Positions 6,485 through 13,540 are shown, numbered from the stretch's first letter. The stretch is DNA of 21,916 bases from an uncultured Bacilli bacterium (GCA_934099115.1 CAKOPK010000016.1:1-21916), one strand, 5' to 3'. A program made the numbers and translations. The notes: generated from the letters alone by a model not told the origin.

Positions 6485-6511
6485 ATAATATGTAGGAATT
6501 TTACGAAATAT
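6485..6511 (-). promoter_or_regulatory. Candidate sigma-E promoter of spoVID-ysxE
   Basis: Minus strand: ATA (6509-6511), 16-nt gap, CATATTAT (6485-6492). The sporulation sigma-E consensus is ATA-N16-18-CATACANT; spacing fits and the -10 matches five of seven defined bases. No sigma-A pair fits better here. Confidence 0.45.
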
Positions 6512-6533
6512 ACTTAAATAAACATCAAATAAA

Positions 6534-6562
6534 TTGACTTTTAAGCATTATTATGTTAAAGT
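6534..6562 (+). promoter_or_regulatory. Promoter of rpmB
   Basis: TTGACT (6534-6539), 17-nt spacer, TAAAGT (6557-6562) with an extended -10 TG-T immediately before (6554-6556). It is divergent from the spoVID promoter. Confidence 0.5.
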
Positions 6563-6598
6563 TTTATAAGAAAACCAATTTAAAGGAGGAATTTAATT

Positions 6599-6760
6599 AT
6601 GGCAAAAAAAATTACAGCAAAAAAACCTTTAACAGGTAATAAAAGAAGCCACGCTTTAAATGCTACCAAAATGAAACAAAAACCAAACATTCAAAAGAAA
6701 ACTATTGATGGAAATAAAGTTCGTATAAGTGCTAGAGAAGCAAGAACTATGGAAAAGTAG
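6599..6760 (+). CDS. rpmB: 50S ribosomal protein L28
   Basis: A 53-residue ORF, easily missed for its size. It reads MAKKITAKKPLTGNKRSHAL, then NATKMKQKPNIQKK, then VRISAREART. The GxxRSHAxNxTK core and the C-terminal [VI]SAR motif are diagnostic of bL28. The excellent SD AAGGAGG (6583-6589) ends 9 nt before the ATG. It is shorter than usual (about 60 residues), with a trimmed C-terminus, and lacks the zinc-type Cys pair, so it is the C-minus form. It is transcribed alone: own promoter upstream, terminator immediately after the stop. Confidence 0.93.
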   Translation: MAKKITAKKPLTGNKRSHALNATKMKQKPNIQKKTIDGNKVRISAREARTMEK

Positions 6761-6790
6761 AAAACAAATAGAAAGCCTATTTGTTTTTTA
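6761..6790. terminator. Terminator between rpmB and cysteine synthase
   Basis: Perfect 11-bp inverted repeat AAAACAAATAG (6761-6771) / CTATTTGTTTT (6777-6787) with a 5-nt loop. T-tract in the plus direction and a shorter one in the minus direction, so it can serve both convergent genes. Confidence 0.85.
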
Positions 6791-6791
6791 T

Positions 6792-7745
6792 TTACATTAA
6801 TCTCATTTCTAATAATTCTATTTGATTAGAAATGAGATTATTATTATTATTATTTTCTTCTAGTGTTAAATCCGTTGTTAAATACTTTTTAAAGTCATCT
6901 GCAAAAACAGTTGCGACATTCTCTTCTTCTGTTAAAACCGAAGCTAGAAAATTGGCACCACTTGATATACCTACTCCTAGGCCAAAAGTTGTTGCTAGTA
7001 ATCTTGACATATTTATTGCTTCTTTATCTTCTATTAAAATAACTTTATCAATTGCTTTTTTATCTACTAAGTCGGGAATAAAGTCGTCTCCTATTCCCTC
7101 TATTTTATGATTTCCTATTATTTTATTTTTACTTATTAGAGGCATACTGGATGGCTCTAAAGCAATAGTTTTTAAATTGGGATAATATTCTTTTAAACGT
7201 TTAGATATTCCCATTAGAGTTCCTCCTGTTCCTATTCCACTTACAAATGCATCTAATTTAGGAATTTTAGCAATTATTTCTTCTGCTGTTGTTTTATAGT
7301 GAGCTTCTAGATTTAAAGGATTAGAAAACTGGTTTGGTAAAAAACCATTTATCTCTTTAGCAAGTTTTTTACTTCTTCTAATAGCTTCTTTAAAGCCTCC
7401 TTCTTCTTTACTTATTAGATATACTTTAGCACCATATAATTTCATAATTTTAATGCGTTCCACACTGGCCCAATCTGGCATAAAAATGTGGACTGGATGA
7501 TGATAATAAGCTCCAATGGCGGACAAAGATATTCCTGTATTTCCACTTGTAGCTTCTACGATTGGTTGCCCTTCTTTTAAGTTTCCTCTTTCTTTTTCTT
7601 TTTTTATTATATAGAAAGCCATCCTATCTTTAATACTTCCTGTATAGTTATAATATTCTAATTTAGCATATATTTTTTTTATTTTATTTTTATACTTACA
7701 CTTAATTTCTATTAAAGGTGTATTACCAATTAATTTTTCTATCAT
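6792..7745 (-). CDS. Cysteine synthase family PLP enzyme (O-acetylserine sulfhydrylase type)
   Basis: 317 residues of fold-type II PLP enzyme. Lys39 in TGSIKDR is the Schiff-base lysine. The substrate loop TSGNTG is at 66-71, PNQFSNPLNLEAHYKTTAEEI follows the family pattern, and the phosphate-binding GTGGT lies at 172-176. It would make cysteine from O-acetylserine and sulfide, or could be a cystathionine-beta-synthase-like homologue; no partner such as cysE is in the window. After the usual family end (KYLTTDL) it carries an extra tail of about 22 residues: a run of six Asn, then a segment encoded by a perfect 16-bp inverted repeat. The SD GGGGAGG precedes ATG 7745. No T-box or riboswitch fits in the 100-nt divergent spacer. 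Confidence 0.88.
   Translation of the reverse strand: MIEKLIGNTPLIEIKCKYKNKIKKIYAKLEYYNYTGSIKDRMAFYIIKKEKERGNLKEGQPIVEATSGNTGISLSAIGAYYHHPVHIFMPDWASVERIKIMKLYGAKVYLISKEEGGFKEAIRRSKKLAKEINGFLPNQFSNPLNLEAHYKTTAEEIIAKIPKLDAFVSGIGTGGTLMGISKRLKEYYPNLKTIALEPSSMPLISKNKIIGNHKIEGIGDDFIPDLVDKKAIDKVILIEDKEAINMSRLLATTFGLGVGISSGANFLASVLTEEENVATVFADDFKKYLTTDLTLEENNNNNNLISNQIELLEMRLM
6798..6840. repeat. 16-bp perfect inverted repeat inside the cysteine synthase 3' end
   Basis: TAATCTCATTTCTAAT (6798-6813) and ATTAGAAATGAGATTA (6825-6840) are exact complements with an 11-nt loop. They are directly followed by a TTA/ATT trinucleotide run (about 6838-6853) encoding poly-Asn. The minus-strand transcript has no U-tract after it, so it is not a classic terminator. 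Confidence 0.85.
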
Positions 7746-7798
7746 AGTTCCTCCCCTATAATATATATAAAATATAAAGATTTGGTGCTATTTATAAT

Positions 7799-7827
7799 TT
7801 GACTTCTTTTTCTTTTTAAGATATATT
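7799..7827 (+). promoter_or_regulatory. Promoter of the plus-strand acyltransferase
   Basis: TTGACT (7799-7804), 17-nt spacer, TATATT (7822-7827). The weak SD GAGAGTG begins at 7834, 6 nt after the -10. Confidence 0.6.
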
Positions 7828-7845
7828 TATTAAGAGAGTGATTAT

Positions 7846-8598
7846 ATGAAAACAGTATATTATAATAGTGAAACAGATGATGTTATTACTTCTAAAAAAC
7901 AAGATTATAAATTGAAAATAGATTATAAATGGATTCATAAGAATATATTTTATACTTTTCTATCTTATATCCTTTATTATATAGTTTTAGTGATTGCTTT
8001 TATTTATTCTAAGTTCTTTTTACATGTTACAATTAAAAATAGAAAAGTACTTAAAGATACTTACTTTATATATAGTAATCATACTCTAACTTTAGGTGAT
8101 GTTTTAAATCCCTTTTTAATTAGTTTTCCTAAAAGGCCTTATATTATTTGTAGTCCTGCTAATTTGGGTATTCCTATAATTGGACATATTCTTCCTATAG
8201 TTGGTGCTCTTCCTATTCCTGATAATATTCATGATTTACAAAAGTTAAGAGATGCAATTCGTTATCATATAGAAAAAAAACATCCTATATATATTTATCC
8301 GGAAGCTCATTTATGGCCATATTATACTAATATAAGAGAATACCCCAAGACTTCTTTTCATTTTCCAATAGAAAATAATGCCAAAACTTATGTAGCAACT
8401 ACTACTTATCAGAAAAGAAAATATGAAAAAAAACCTAAGATAACTATTTATGTAGATGGGCCAATCTTAAAGAATGATAAGTTATCTAAAAAAGAAAATA
8501 TTACTTCTATTCATGCGCAAGTTTATAAAATTATGAAGGAAAATAGTTTGAAAAGTAATTATCAATATATAGAATACAAAAAGAAAGATTGTGATTAA
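7846..8598 (+). CDS. Lysophospholipid acyltransferase (PlsC-like), atypical HX5D motif
   Basis: 250 residues. A membrane helix (about 35-58) is followed by motif I SNHTLTLGD, in which His79 and Asp85 are separated by five residues instead of the canonical four. Next comes PANLGIPIIGHILPIVGALPIP, and then the PEG-like motif YIYPEAHLWPYY (Pro152, Glu153) with Gly replaced by Ala. PlsC family enzymes move an acyl chain from acyl-ACP or acyl-CoA to a glycerolipid or similar acceptor at the inner face of the membrane. The altered spacing may mark a separate subfamily with another acceptor. It is convergent with the second acyltransferase: the two stops overlap by 3 nt and share a terminator. It has its own promoter, so it is not part of the operon. 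Confidence 0.75.
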   Translation: MKTVYYNSETDDVITSKKQDYKLKIDYKWIHKNIFYTFLSYILYYIVLVIAFIYSKFFLHVTIKNRKVLKDTYFIYSNHTLTLGDVLNPFLISFPKRPYIICSPANLGIPIIGHILPIVGALPIPDNIHDLQKLRDAIRYHIEKKHPIYIYPEAHLWPYYTNIREYPKTSFHFPIENNAKTYVATTTYQKRKYEKKPKITIYVDGPILKNDKLSKKENITSIHAQVYKIMKENSLKSNYQYIEYKKKDCD

Positions 8599-8609
8599 TC
8601 TTTCTTTTT
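8578..8609. terminator. Bidirectional terminator over two convergent stop codons
   Basis: Perfect 13-bp inverted repeat AAAAAGAAAGATT (8578-8590) / AATCTTTCTTTTT (8597-8609) with a 6-nt loop. The loop and stem contain both stop codons, TAA at 8596-8598 (plus) and TAA at 8595-8597 (minus). T-rich on both exits. Confidence 0.8.
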
Positions 8610-9458
8610 ATATCCGGCAATATCACTATAAGAAAACTTATAGTTTAATTTTTTATGATAAGCATTCTCATAAGCTTCTATTTTTTGCTTATAATCCATT
8701 TCAGACATGATTTTACTATTTTCACGGCTTGATTTATTAGGGTCAGGGTAAATTGGTTTCAAGACGTGGACAATATATTTTAATTTAGAAAATTCTTCAT
8801 TATCTTCTTCTTTTTGGTCTATCATTTCGACAAAACAAGATATAACAGGAACTCCAGCTTCAGCAGCGAACTGATAAGCCCCTCTTTTACATGGTCTTGG
8901 TAAACGATAATTAAACCACATTTCTTCTTCCGGATAAATTAAAACATAATTATTTTCATGAAGAATTTTCTTTAAAGTTGGTTTAAAAGTACTAATCATA
9001 TAATTAGGACTTTTTAATAAGGGAATAGTATTTAGGCTATTCATTAAATAGCCTAGAAAGCCAGGCATTGCTAAGTTTGTATCTTGAATTACAATATATA
9101 AATTTTTTTGATATCTTTTTTTAATTAAATAACGAATAGGCATACTATCTAAGGGATTAAAGTGATTACTAGTAATTATTGCTCCTCCATTAATCTCTTT
9201 AATATTTTCTAAGCCTTCTATTAAGACATTTTTATTAAACGAAATACCTAACATATCTAAATAGAGATAAGCAAATCTGCTTTCCCAAAAATAATAATAC
9301 TTATTTTTACGGATACGATAATATTTTTTTAAAGCTGCATTTAATTCTTCTTCATTTAAAGTTGGGTCATGGGTTTCTACTTTTTTATTTAGTTCTTTGG
9401 TGGAGCAGTTTTTTCTTATGTTTTCAATAACTTCTTTTTTACTGCCACCAATTATCAT
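8595..9458 (-). CDS. Lysophospholipid/glycolipid acyltransferase (PlsC family)
   Basis: 287 residues. After a Lys-rich N-terminal region of about 75 residues the acyltransferase core follows: motif I SNHFNPLD with canonical HX4D (His99, Asp104), then LNTIPLLKS, then motif III YPEEEMW (Pro176, Glu177), then GAYQFAAEAGVPVISCFVEM. It is the last gene of the ligase-carrier-PPTase-GT8-GT8 operon. Its ATG overlaps the TGA of the preceding glycosyltransferase (ATGA), so it is translationally coupled. The most economical reading is that it transfers the acyl group carried by the operon's own acyl carrier protein to a glycosylated or lipid acceptor. No signal peptide; interfacial helices are likely near 55-75. 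Confidence 0.85.
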   Translation of the reverse strand: MIIGGSKKEVIENIRKNCSTKELNKKVETHDPTLNEEELNAALKKYYRIRKNKYYYFWESRFAYLYLDMLGISFNKNVLIEGLENIKEINGGAIITSNHFNPLDSMPIRYLIKKRYQKNLYIVIQDTNLAMPGFLGYLMNSLNTIPLLKSPNYMISTFKPTLKKILHENNYVLIYPEEEMWFNYRLPRPCKRGAYQFAAEAGVPVISCFVEMIDQKEEDNEEFSKLKYIVHVLKPIYPDPNKSSRENSKIMSEMDYKQKIEAYENAYHKKLNYKFSYSDIAGYKKKD

Positions 9459-10423
9459 AAATTATCCTCTAGTCTTTTTTCATCTGTATGTTCAAATACA
9501 TTTTTGAATGTTTTATCACTATGAGCAATTTCTTCTGCTCTTGCTACTAAATTATCTAGAGTTTTTTGGTCATTTGCTTGCATTTCTTTGGTAAAGTTTT
9601 CTTTTTCTTTTATAATTTCTTCTTTAAATAATGATTTTTCGACATACTTCCAAAAATATTCTTCATAATCAATGGAATTATAGTGCCATGGTTTAAAAAA
9701 TAAATTATAGTGAATAATACTAGGATTTTCTATTTTATATGCTCCATTGGTAGGCATAGCATTCCATTCATTAGATAAATGAAGAATTTTTTTATAAGCC
9801 ATCGCGTTTATATAGTCTTGGTCAGGACATACTGTATCAAAATGATATTTATTTAATAAATATAAAAAGTGTTTTTCAAAGTTTATTCTTCTTAATTCTT
9901 TCATATTCATAAGTAAGACTCCAGAATTGATGTATTCATCAATTGATACTCCAGAATTCATTTTAAAATAATTGCATAAAACTGGATTATCTTTACATGA
10001 TATATCTATACATCCGGCGAATAAATTATCTTTTAAAGGAATATTATATAACTTGGATATATCTCCTGGTATACAAGTATCACTATCAATATATATTGCT
10101 TTATCATATTCTGGGAACATGAATGGAATAAAAATACGATAATAAATAGTTAAAGTAAAAAAGTCTGTTCTAAGTAAATTTTCTTTTCTATTAGTTATAC
10201 TTTCTAATCCGGTTTTCATTTCTTCTAATATTATTTTAGCATATTCTGTTTCTAGTTTTTTTAACTTTTCCATCGTTTCTAGAGTTATATTTTCATATAT
10301 TATATGAATATGATATTCAGAATCTTTACTTGCATTCTCTATTAAAGATGCGACTGCGATGGATAAATATGGGGCATAGCCCTCATCAATCGTAAAGAAT
10401 ACTGGTATTATTTGTTTTTTCAT
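9455..10423 (-). CDS. Glycosyltransferase family 8 protein (LgtC/glycogenin type), first of a pair
   Basis: 322 residues with a GT-A fold. The N-terminus VFFTIDEGYAPYLSIAVASL is typical of GT8, the metal-binding DxD is IDSDT (Asp113, Asp115), and then come INSGVLLMNM, CPDQDYINA and a C-terminal IIHYNLFFKPWHY motif with the conserved His and PW. GT8 enzymes are retaining transferases that use UDP-glucose, UDP-galactose or similar donors. The soluble C-terminal extension (about 275-322) is charged. It overlaps the upstream GT8 gene by 38 nt and the downstream acyltransferase by 4 nt. Donor and acceptor cannot be read from sequence; a lipid or carrier-bound acceptor is inferred from the operon. 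Confidence 0.9.
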   Translation of the reverse strand: MKKQIIPVFFTIDEGYAPYLSIAVASLIENASKDSEYHIHIIYENITLETMEKLKKLETEYAKIILEEMKTGLESITNRKENLLRTDFFTLTIYYRIFIPFMFPEYDKAIYIDSDTCIPGDISKLYNIPLKDNLFAGCIDISCKDNPVLCNYFKMNSGVSIDEYINSGVLLMNMKELRRINFEKHFLYLLNKYHFDTVCPDQDYINAMAYKKILHLSNEWNAMPTNGAYKIENPSIIHYNLFFKPWHYNSIDYEEYFWKYVEKSLFKEEIIKEKENFTKEMQANDQKTLDNLVARAEEIAHSDKTFKNVFEHTDEKRLEDNL

Positions 10424-11234
10424 TGTTTAACCTCTCTATCATTTCTTTATATTCTACTAATACATCATCAAAAGAGTGAACTTTTAATACTTGATGTAAT
10501 TGTTCTATATTCCATGGTTTTATACTTTCTGTATGGAAATATGGGAAAAATTTAAATGTCGTTGTAAAGTGCCGAAATACTGTTTCTTTCTTCTCTTTAT
10601 GTTGTTCATTATATTTACTACTTATAATTAGCTTTTTTGTTACGTATTTATTTAATGCTGCTTGGTCTGGCAGTAACATCTTTTTGGTTTTACATTCGAA
10701 TCGACATTTAGAAAATAATTTGGTCTTCTTTATTAATTTTAAATTTAATAATAAGACTCCTGAGTTCATATAGTTTCTTATAAGCATATTTTTCTTATAT
10801 ATATGACTTCCATAATAATCATAAACACCAATTACTTCATATTCCTGATTATTCATAGAATATAGAGAACTTGGGTCTTTTAGACAGACTACATCCGTAT
10901 CTAAATATAGGATTTTAGCTGGTAACTCTTCTATTAAATCACTATATAACCTTAACATACAATAAGGAGTAAACCTAGTATCAATATTTGCATCAGGTAA
11001 ATTAGACTTAAATAACTCTGTAATATCTATTAAATCTATTGTATTTTGAGGATTATAGGTTTTTAAAGCACGTGATAACTCTTCTATTAAAGTATTATTA
11101 ACGGGTTCAAAGCCAGAGTATTTCATTGTTAAAACATAGATATGTAATTCTGTTTTTACTTGATGTAATAAAGATAGTATGGAGATAATTAAACCATCTT
11201 TAATATGATTATCTCCACAATAAAGTATATTCAT
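10386..11234 (-). CDS. Glycosyltransferase family 8 protein, second of the pair
   Basis: 282 residues. GT8 signatures: MNILYCGDNHIKDGLIISILSLL at the N-terminus, DxD in YLDTDVV (Asp112, Asp114), MNSGVLLLNL and LPDQAALNKY. It ends with HFTTTFKFFPYF...KPWN, the conserved aromatic PW region. It is only distantly similar to its neighbour, so the two probably act in sequence on different acceptors or donors rather than being a recent duplication. It starts 6 nt after the PPTase stop and its last 38 nt overlap the next GT8 gene. Confidence 0.9.
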   Translation of the reverse strand: MNILYCGDNHIKDGLIISILSLLHQVKTELHIYVLTMKYSGFEPVNNTLIEELSRALKTYNPQNTIDLIDITELFKSNLPDANIDTRFTPYCMLRLYSDLIEELPAKILYLDTDVVCLKDPSSLYSMNNQEYEVIGVYDYYGSHIYKKNMLIRNYMNSGVLLLNLKLIKKTKLFSKCRFECKTKKMLLPDQAALNKYVTKKLIISSKYNEQHKEKKETVFRHFTTTFKFFPYFHTESIKPWNIEQLHQVLKVHSFDDVLVEYKEMIERLNNEKTNNTSILYD

Positions 11235-11240
11235 AATGCA

Positions 11241-11678
11241 TCACTCTCCTTGGTAGATAGTTAAATAATAATCTTTTATTTTTAAGATCTTATATTTTTT
11301 TATTTGGGTGGTATCAACATTAATAAGACCATATGATAAACCTATTCCTAAATATTTAACATAGCTTTCTTTTTTAGTCCACATGATCGTAAAATCAGTG
11401 GCAGTCTTAATTTGCTTTTGCTCTTCTTTGGTACAAACTTTTTTTATTACTCTTGGTTTAAGAGTTATTTTTTCAAAATCTATACCAATGTTTTTATCAC
11501 TTATTACACATACTGTATAAGGTTTTGATTTACTTATATTAAAATAAATCTTATTACTTTTTATATATGGTTTTCCATAAGAATTTAATAATATTTCTTC
11601 ATTTAGGTTGTATTCTTTTAATATTTCTTTTAATAAAAGTTCGGAAGAAATATCTTTTTTTAAATAAATCTTATACAT
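11241..11678 (-). CDS. 4'-phosphopantetheinyl transferase, Sfp-like, compact
   Basis: 145 residues, well short of Sfp (about 224) and closer to AcpS size, but with Sfp-type motifs: YGKPYI, FNISKSKPYTVCVIS, the Mg-binding GIDFEKI (Asp67, Glu69) and WTKKESYVKYLGIGL (Trp100, Lys103, Glu104, Lys108). It transfers the phosphopantetheine arm of CoA to the serine of a carrier protein. Its start overlaps the carrier-protein gene by 8 nt, so the natural substrate is almost certainly that carrier (Ser34). Whether the genome has a separate AcpS cannot be told here. Confidence 0.88.
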   Translation of the reverse strand: MYKIYLKKDISSELLLKEILKEYNLNEEILLNSYGKPYIKSNKIYFNISKSKPYTVCVISDKNIGIDFEKITLKPRVIKKVCTKEEQKQIKTATDFTIMWTKKESYVKYLGIGLSYGLINVDTTQIKKYKILKIKDYYLTIYQGE

Positions 11679-11898
11679 GTTTTTGTTCTATATATTTAAT
11701 AATATCTCCGACTGTTTGAAAGTTTTTTATGTCTTGGTCAGGTATTTCTAATTGATATTTTTCTTCAAAAGCTGATATTAAATCTACTAAGTCTAAAGAT
11801 TCTATTTCTAGGTCTACTAGAAGATTTGTGTTTTCGTTAATATCCTTTTTATCAAGCTCTAAAACACTTGCTATTAATTCTATTATTTCTTTTTGCAT
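11671..11898 (-). CDS. Acyl carrier protein (dedicated, operon-encoded)
   Basis: 75 residues, acidic, four-helix ACP pattern. The attachment site reads DLEIESLDLVDL, with Ser34 expected to carry phosphopantetheine (ESL instead of the common DSL). Helix II ISAFEEKYQLEIPDQD and the end TVGDIIKYIEQ are typical. It lies 3 nt after the ligase stop and overlaps the PPTase start, an arrangement that couples apo-carrier synthesis to its activation. It is more likely a specialised carrier for the adjacent ligase than the housekeeping ACP, which usually sits with fatty-acid synthesis genes. Confidence 0.93.
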   Translation of the reverse strand: MQKEIIELIASVLELDKKDINENTNLLVDLEIESLDLVDLISAFEEKYQLEIPDQDIKNFQTVGDIIKYIEQKHV

Positions 11899-11901
11899 TT
11901 T

Positions 11902-13467
11902 TTACTCCTCCACTTTATCTCTTAATATTTTACCATTATTATTTTTTATAAACTCTTTATTTCTTAACTCTACAAAAGCAATTTGATGATTTTTGGGTTT
12001 ATCTGCATTATATTTATAAATTATTTGTTCAAAATATTCTATATTTCCCATATATTCCATAGATGGATAAATACTTGCAATTAACCGATTATTCTTAGAA
12101 TAGACAATTACTTCTAAAATACCAGGTTGTTGCATTAGTTCTTGCTCTATTGCTTCAGGACTGATATTTTCTCCATTATCTAAAACAATTATATTCTTAA
12201 TTCTACCTGTTATAAATAAAAAGCCTTCACTATCTATATATCCATAATCTCCAGTATGAAAGAAACCATCCTTTAGAACTAAGTCTGTTGCTTTCTTATC
12301 TTTGTAATAGCCTTTCATAACTATAGGTCCACTTACACATATTTCTTTATCTATTATTTTAACTTTTATATCTTTACATATTTGTCCTACACTTCCATCT
12401 TTATAAAAATGATTTCTATTTACAGATACTACTGGTGAACATTCTGTTATTCCATAACCATTTAATATTTCAATACCTATACTTCTAAACCATTTTATAA
12501 AGCTTTCATCTAAGTAAGCACCACCACATATAATATATTTTAAATTACCACCAAAGGTATCTAAAATACTTTTAAAGAAAAATTTACGAAGATCAATATT
12601 AATTTTTAATAACTCATTACTAATTTTTAGCATTCTCTTTAATTTTTTATCTTGTTTTTTAGCTCTAGCACTCTTCCATATTTGCTTATAAAACATTGTG
12701 ATAAAGGCTGGTACAACAAAGATTGTCTCTGGTTTTTCTTCTTGTAAATCTTTTAATAAAGTTTTATAACTTTTATTTATGTATGTTTCTACTCCATAAT
12801 AATATGGTTTTAATACAGAAGTAATTAAACCAAAGGCATGATGATATGGTAACATACTTACTACTTTATTACCTGGGGTAAATAGTGAAGATGCTCCATA
12901 AAGGTCTGCTAGAATATTACTACTAGTTAATACTACACATTTGTTAGGCCCTGTTGTTCCTGATGTAAAAAATAATACTGCATTATCTTTAGGATTTTCC
13001 GAGAAGTCTAAAGTTAAATTTTCTTCTTTTAAAATATATTCTTTAATTTTTGTTAGAGGAATGCTGTTTTTTATTTTATTTAAGAATGGACAATAATTTT
13101 CCGAATAATAAATTATTTTTGTATCACTCTTCTTCATAAATTCTTTTATTTCTTCTAGATTTAAGTCTTTATCAATTAAAACACACGTATTACCACTTAT
13201 AACTATTGCTAAGAAAAGAATGATAATAGAATAACTATTTTCTCCAATTAAAGCGATATGCTTGTTTTGATACTGTTTTTTTAAATAATTACTTAATCTT
13301 ACAACATCTTTATATACTTCTAAATAAGTTTTACTTATAGTCTCTGTACCCTCTTTATATTTAAAAGCTATAGAATTTGGTTTTTTATTGGCGTTTAATT
13401 CTATTAATTCGCGAAAGCTATTTAACCGTACATGTTCATAATAATCATAATTTTTATTTACGCTCAT
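11902..13467 (-). CDS. AMP-forming acyl ligase (acyl-ACP/acyl-CoA synthetase type)
   Basis: 521 residues of the adenylate-forming superfamily. The A3 P-loop FFTSGTTGPNK lies at 167-176, MLPYHHAFGL at about 205-214, A5 NGYGITECSP at 336-345, A7 FHTGDYG at 403-409, A8 ITGRIKNIIVLDNGENISPEAIE at 419-441, and the catalytic lysine in NNGKILRDK is Lys513. The TECSP form of A5 and the overall pattern match fatty-acyl ligases rather than D-alanine-activating DltA. With the carrier protein 3 nt downstream, the likely reaction is ATP-dependent activation of a fatty (or related carboxylic) acid and loading onto that carrier. The SD GAGGTG precedes ATG 13467. The gene begins 73 nt after the histidine-kinase stop, and that spacer has an AT-only palindrome at 13512-13531. 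Confidence 0.88.
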   Translation of the reverse strand: MSVNKNYDYYEHVRLNSFRELIELNANKKPNSIAFKYKEGTETISKTYLEVYKDVVRLSNYLKKQYQNKHIALIGENSYSIIILFLAIVISGNTCVLIDKDLNLEEIKEFMKKSDTKIIYYSENYCPFLNKIKNSIPLTKIKEYILKEENLTLDFSENPKDNAVLFFTSGTTGPNKCVVLTSSNILADLYGASSLFTPGNKVVSMLPYHHAFGLITSVLKPYYYGVETYINKSYKTLLKDLQEEKPETIFVVPAFITMFYKQIWKSARAKKQDKKLKRMLKISNELLKINIDLRKFFFKSILDTFGGNLKYIICGGAYLDESFIKWFRSIGIEILNGYGITECSPVVSVNRNHFYKDGSVGQICKDIKVKIIDKEICVSGPIVMKGYYKDKKATDLVLKDGFFHTGDYGYIDSEGFLFITGRIKNIIVLDNGENISPEAIEQELMQQPGILEVIVYSKNNRLIASIYPSMEYMGNIEYFEQIIYKYNADKPKNHQIAFVELRNKEFIKNNNGKILRDKVEE

Positions 13468-13511
13468 ATAAACACCTCACTTTTATAATTCATTTTATCA
13501 ACTTTTCATAT

Positions 13512-13531
13512 ATAATTTATTATTAAATTAT
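13512..13531. promoter_or_regulatory. AT-only palindrome upstream of the ligase operon
   Basis: ATAATTTA/TAAATTAT with a 4-nt loop in the 73-nt gap between the kinase and the ligase gene. It could be an operator for the neighbouring response regulator or simply AT-rich background. No clear -35/-10 pair is visible here. Confidence 0.2.
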
Positions 13532-13540
13532 TAAAAATTA

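Noticed and set aside
7746..7845. T-box or riboswitch for the cysteine synthase
   Set aside because: The 100-nt divergent spacer is too short, and I see no T-box sequence, specifier hairpin or S-box core.
11671..13467. dltA-dltC type D-alanylation genes
   Set aside because: The adenylation enzyme has fatty-acyl-ligase motifs (GYGITECSP) and there is no DltB or DltD; the presence of a PPTase, GT8 pair and acyltransferase fits lipid chemistry better.
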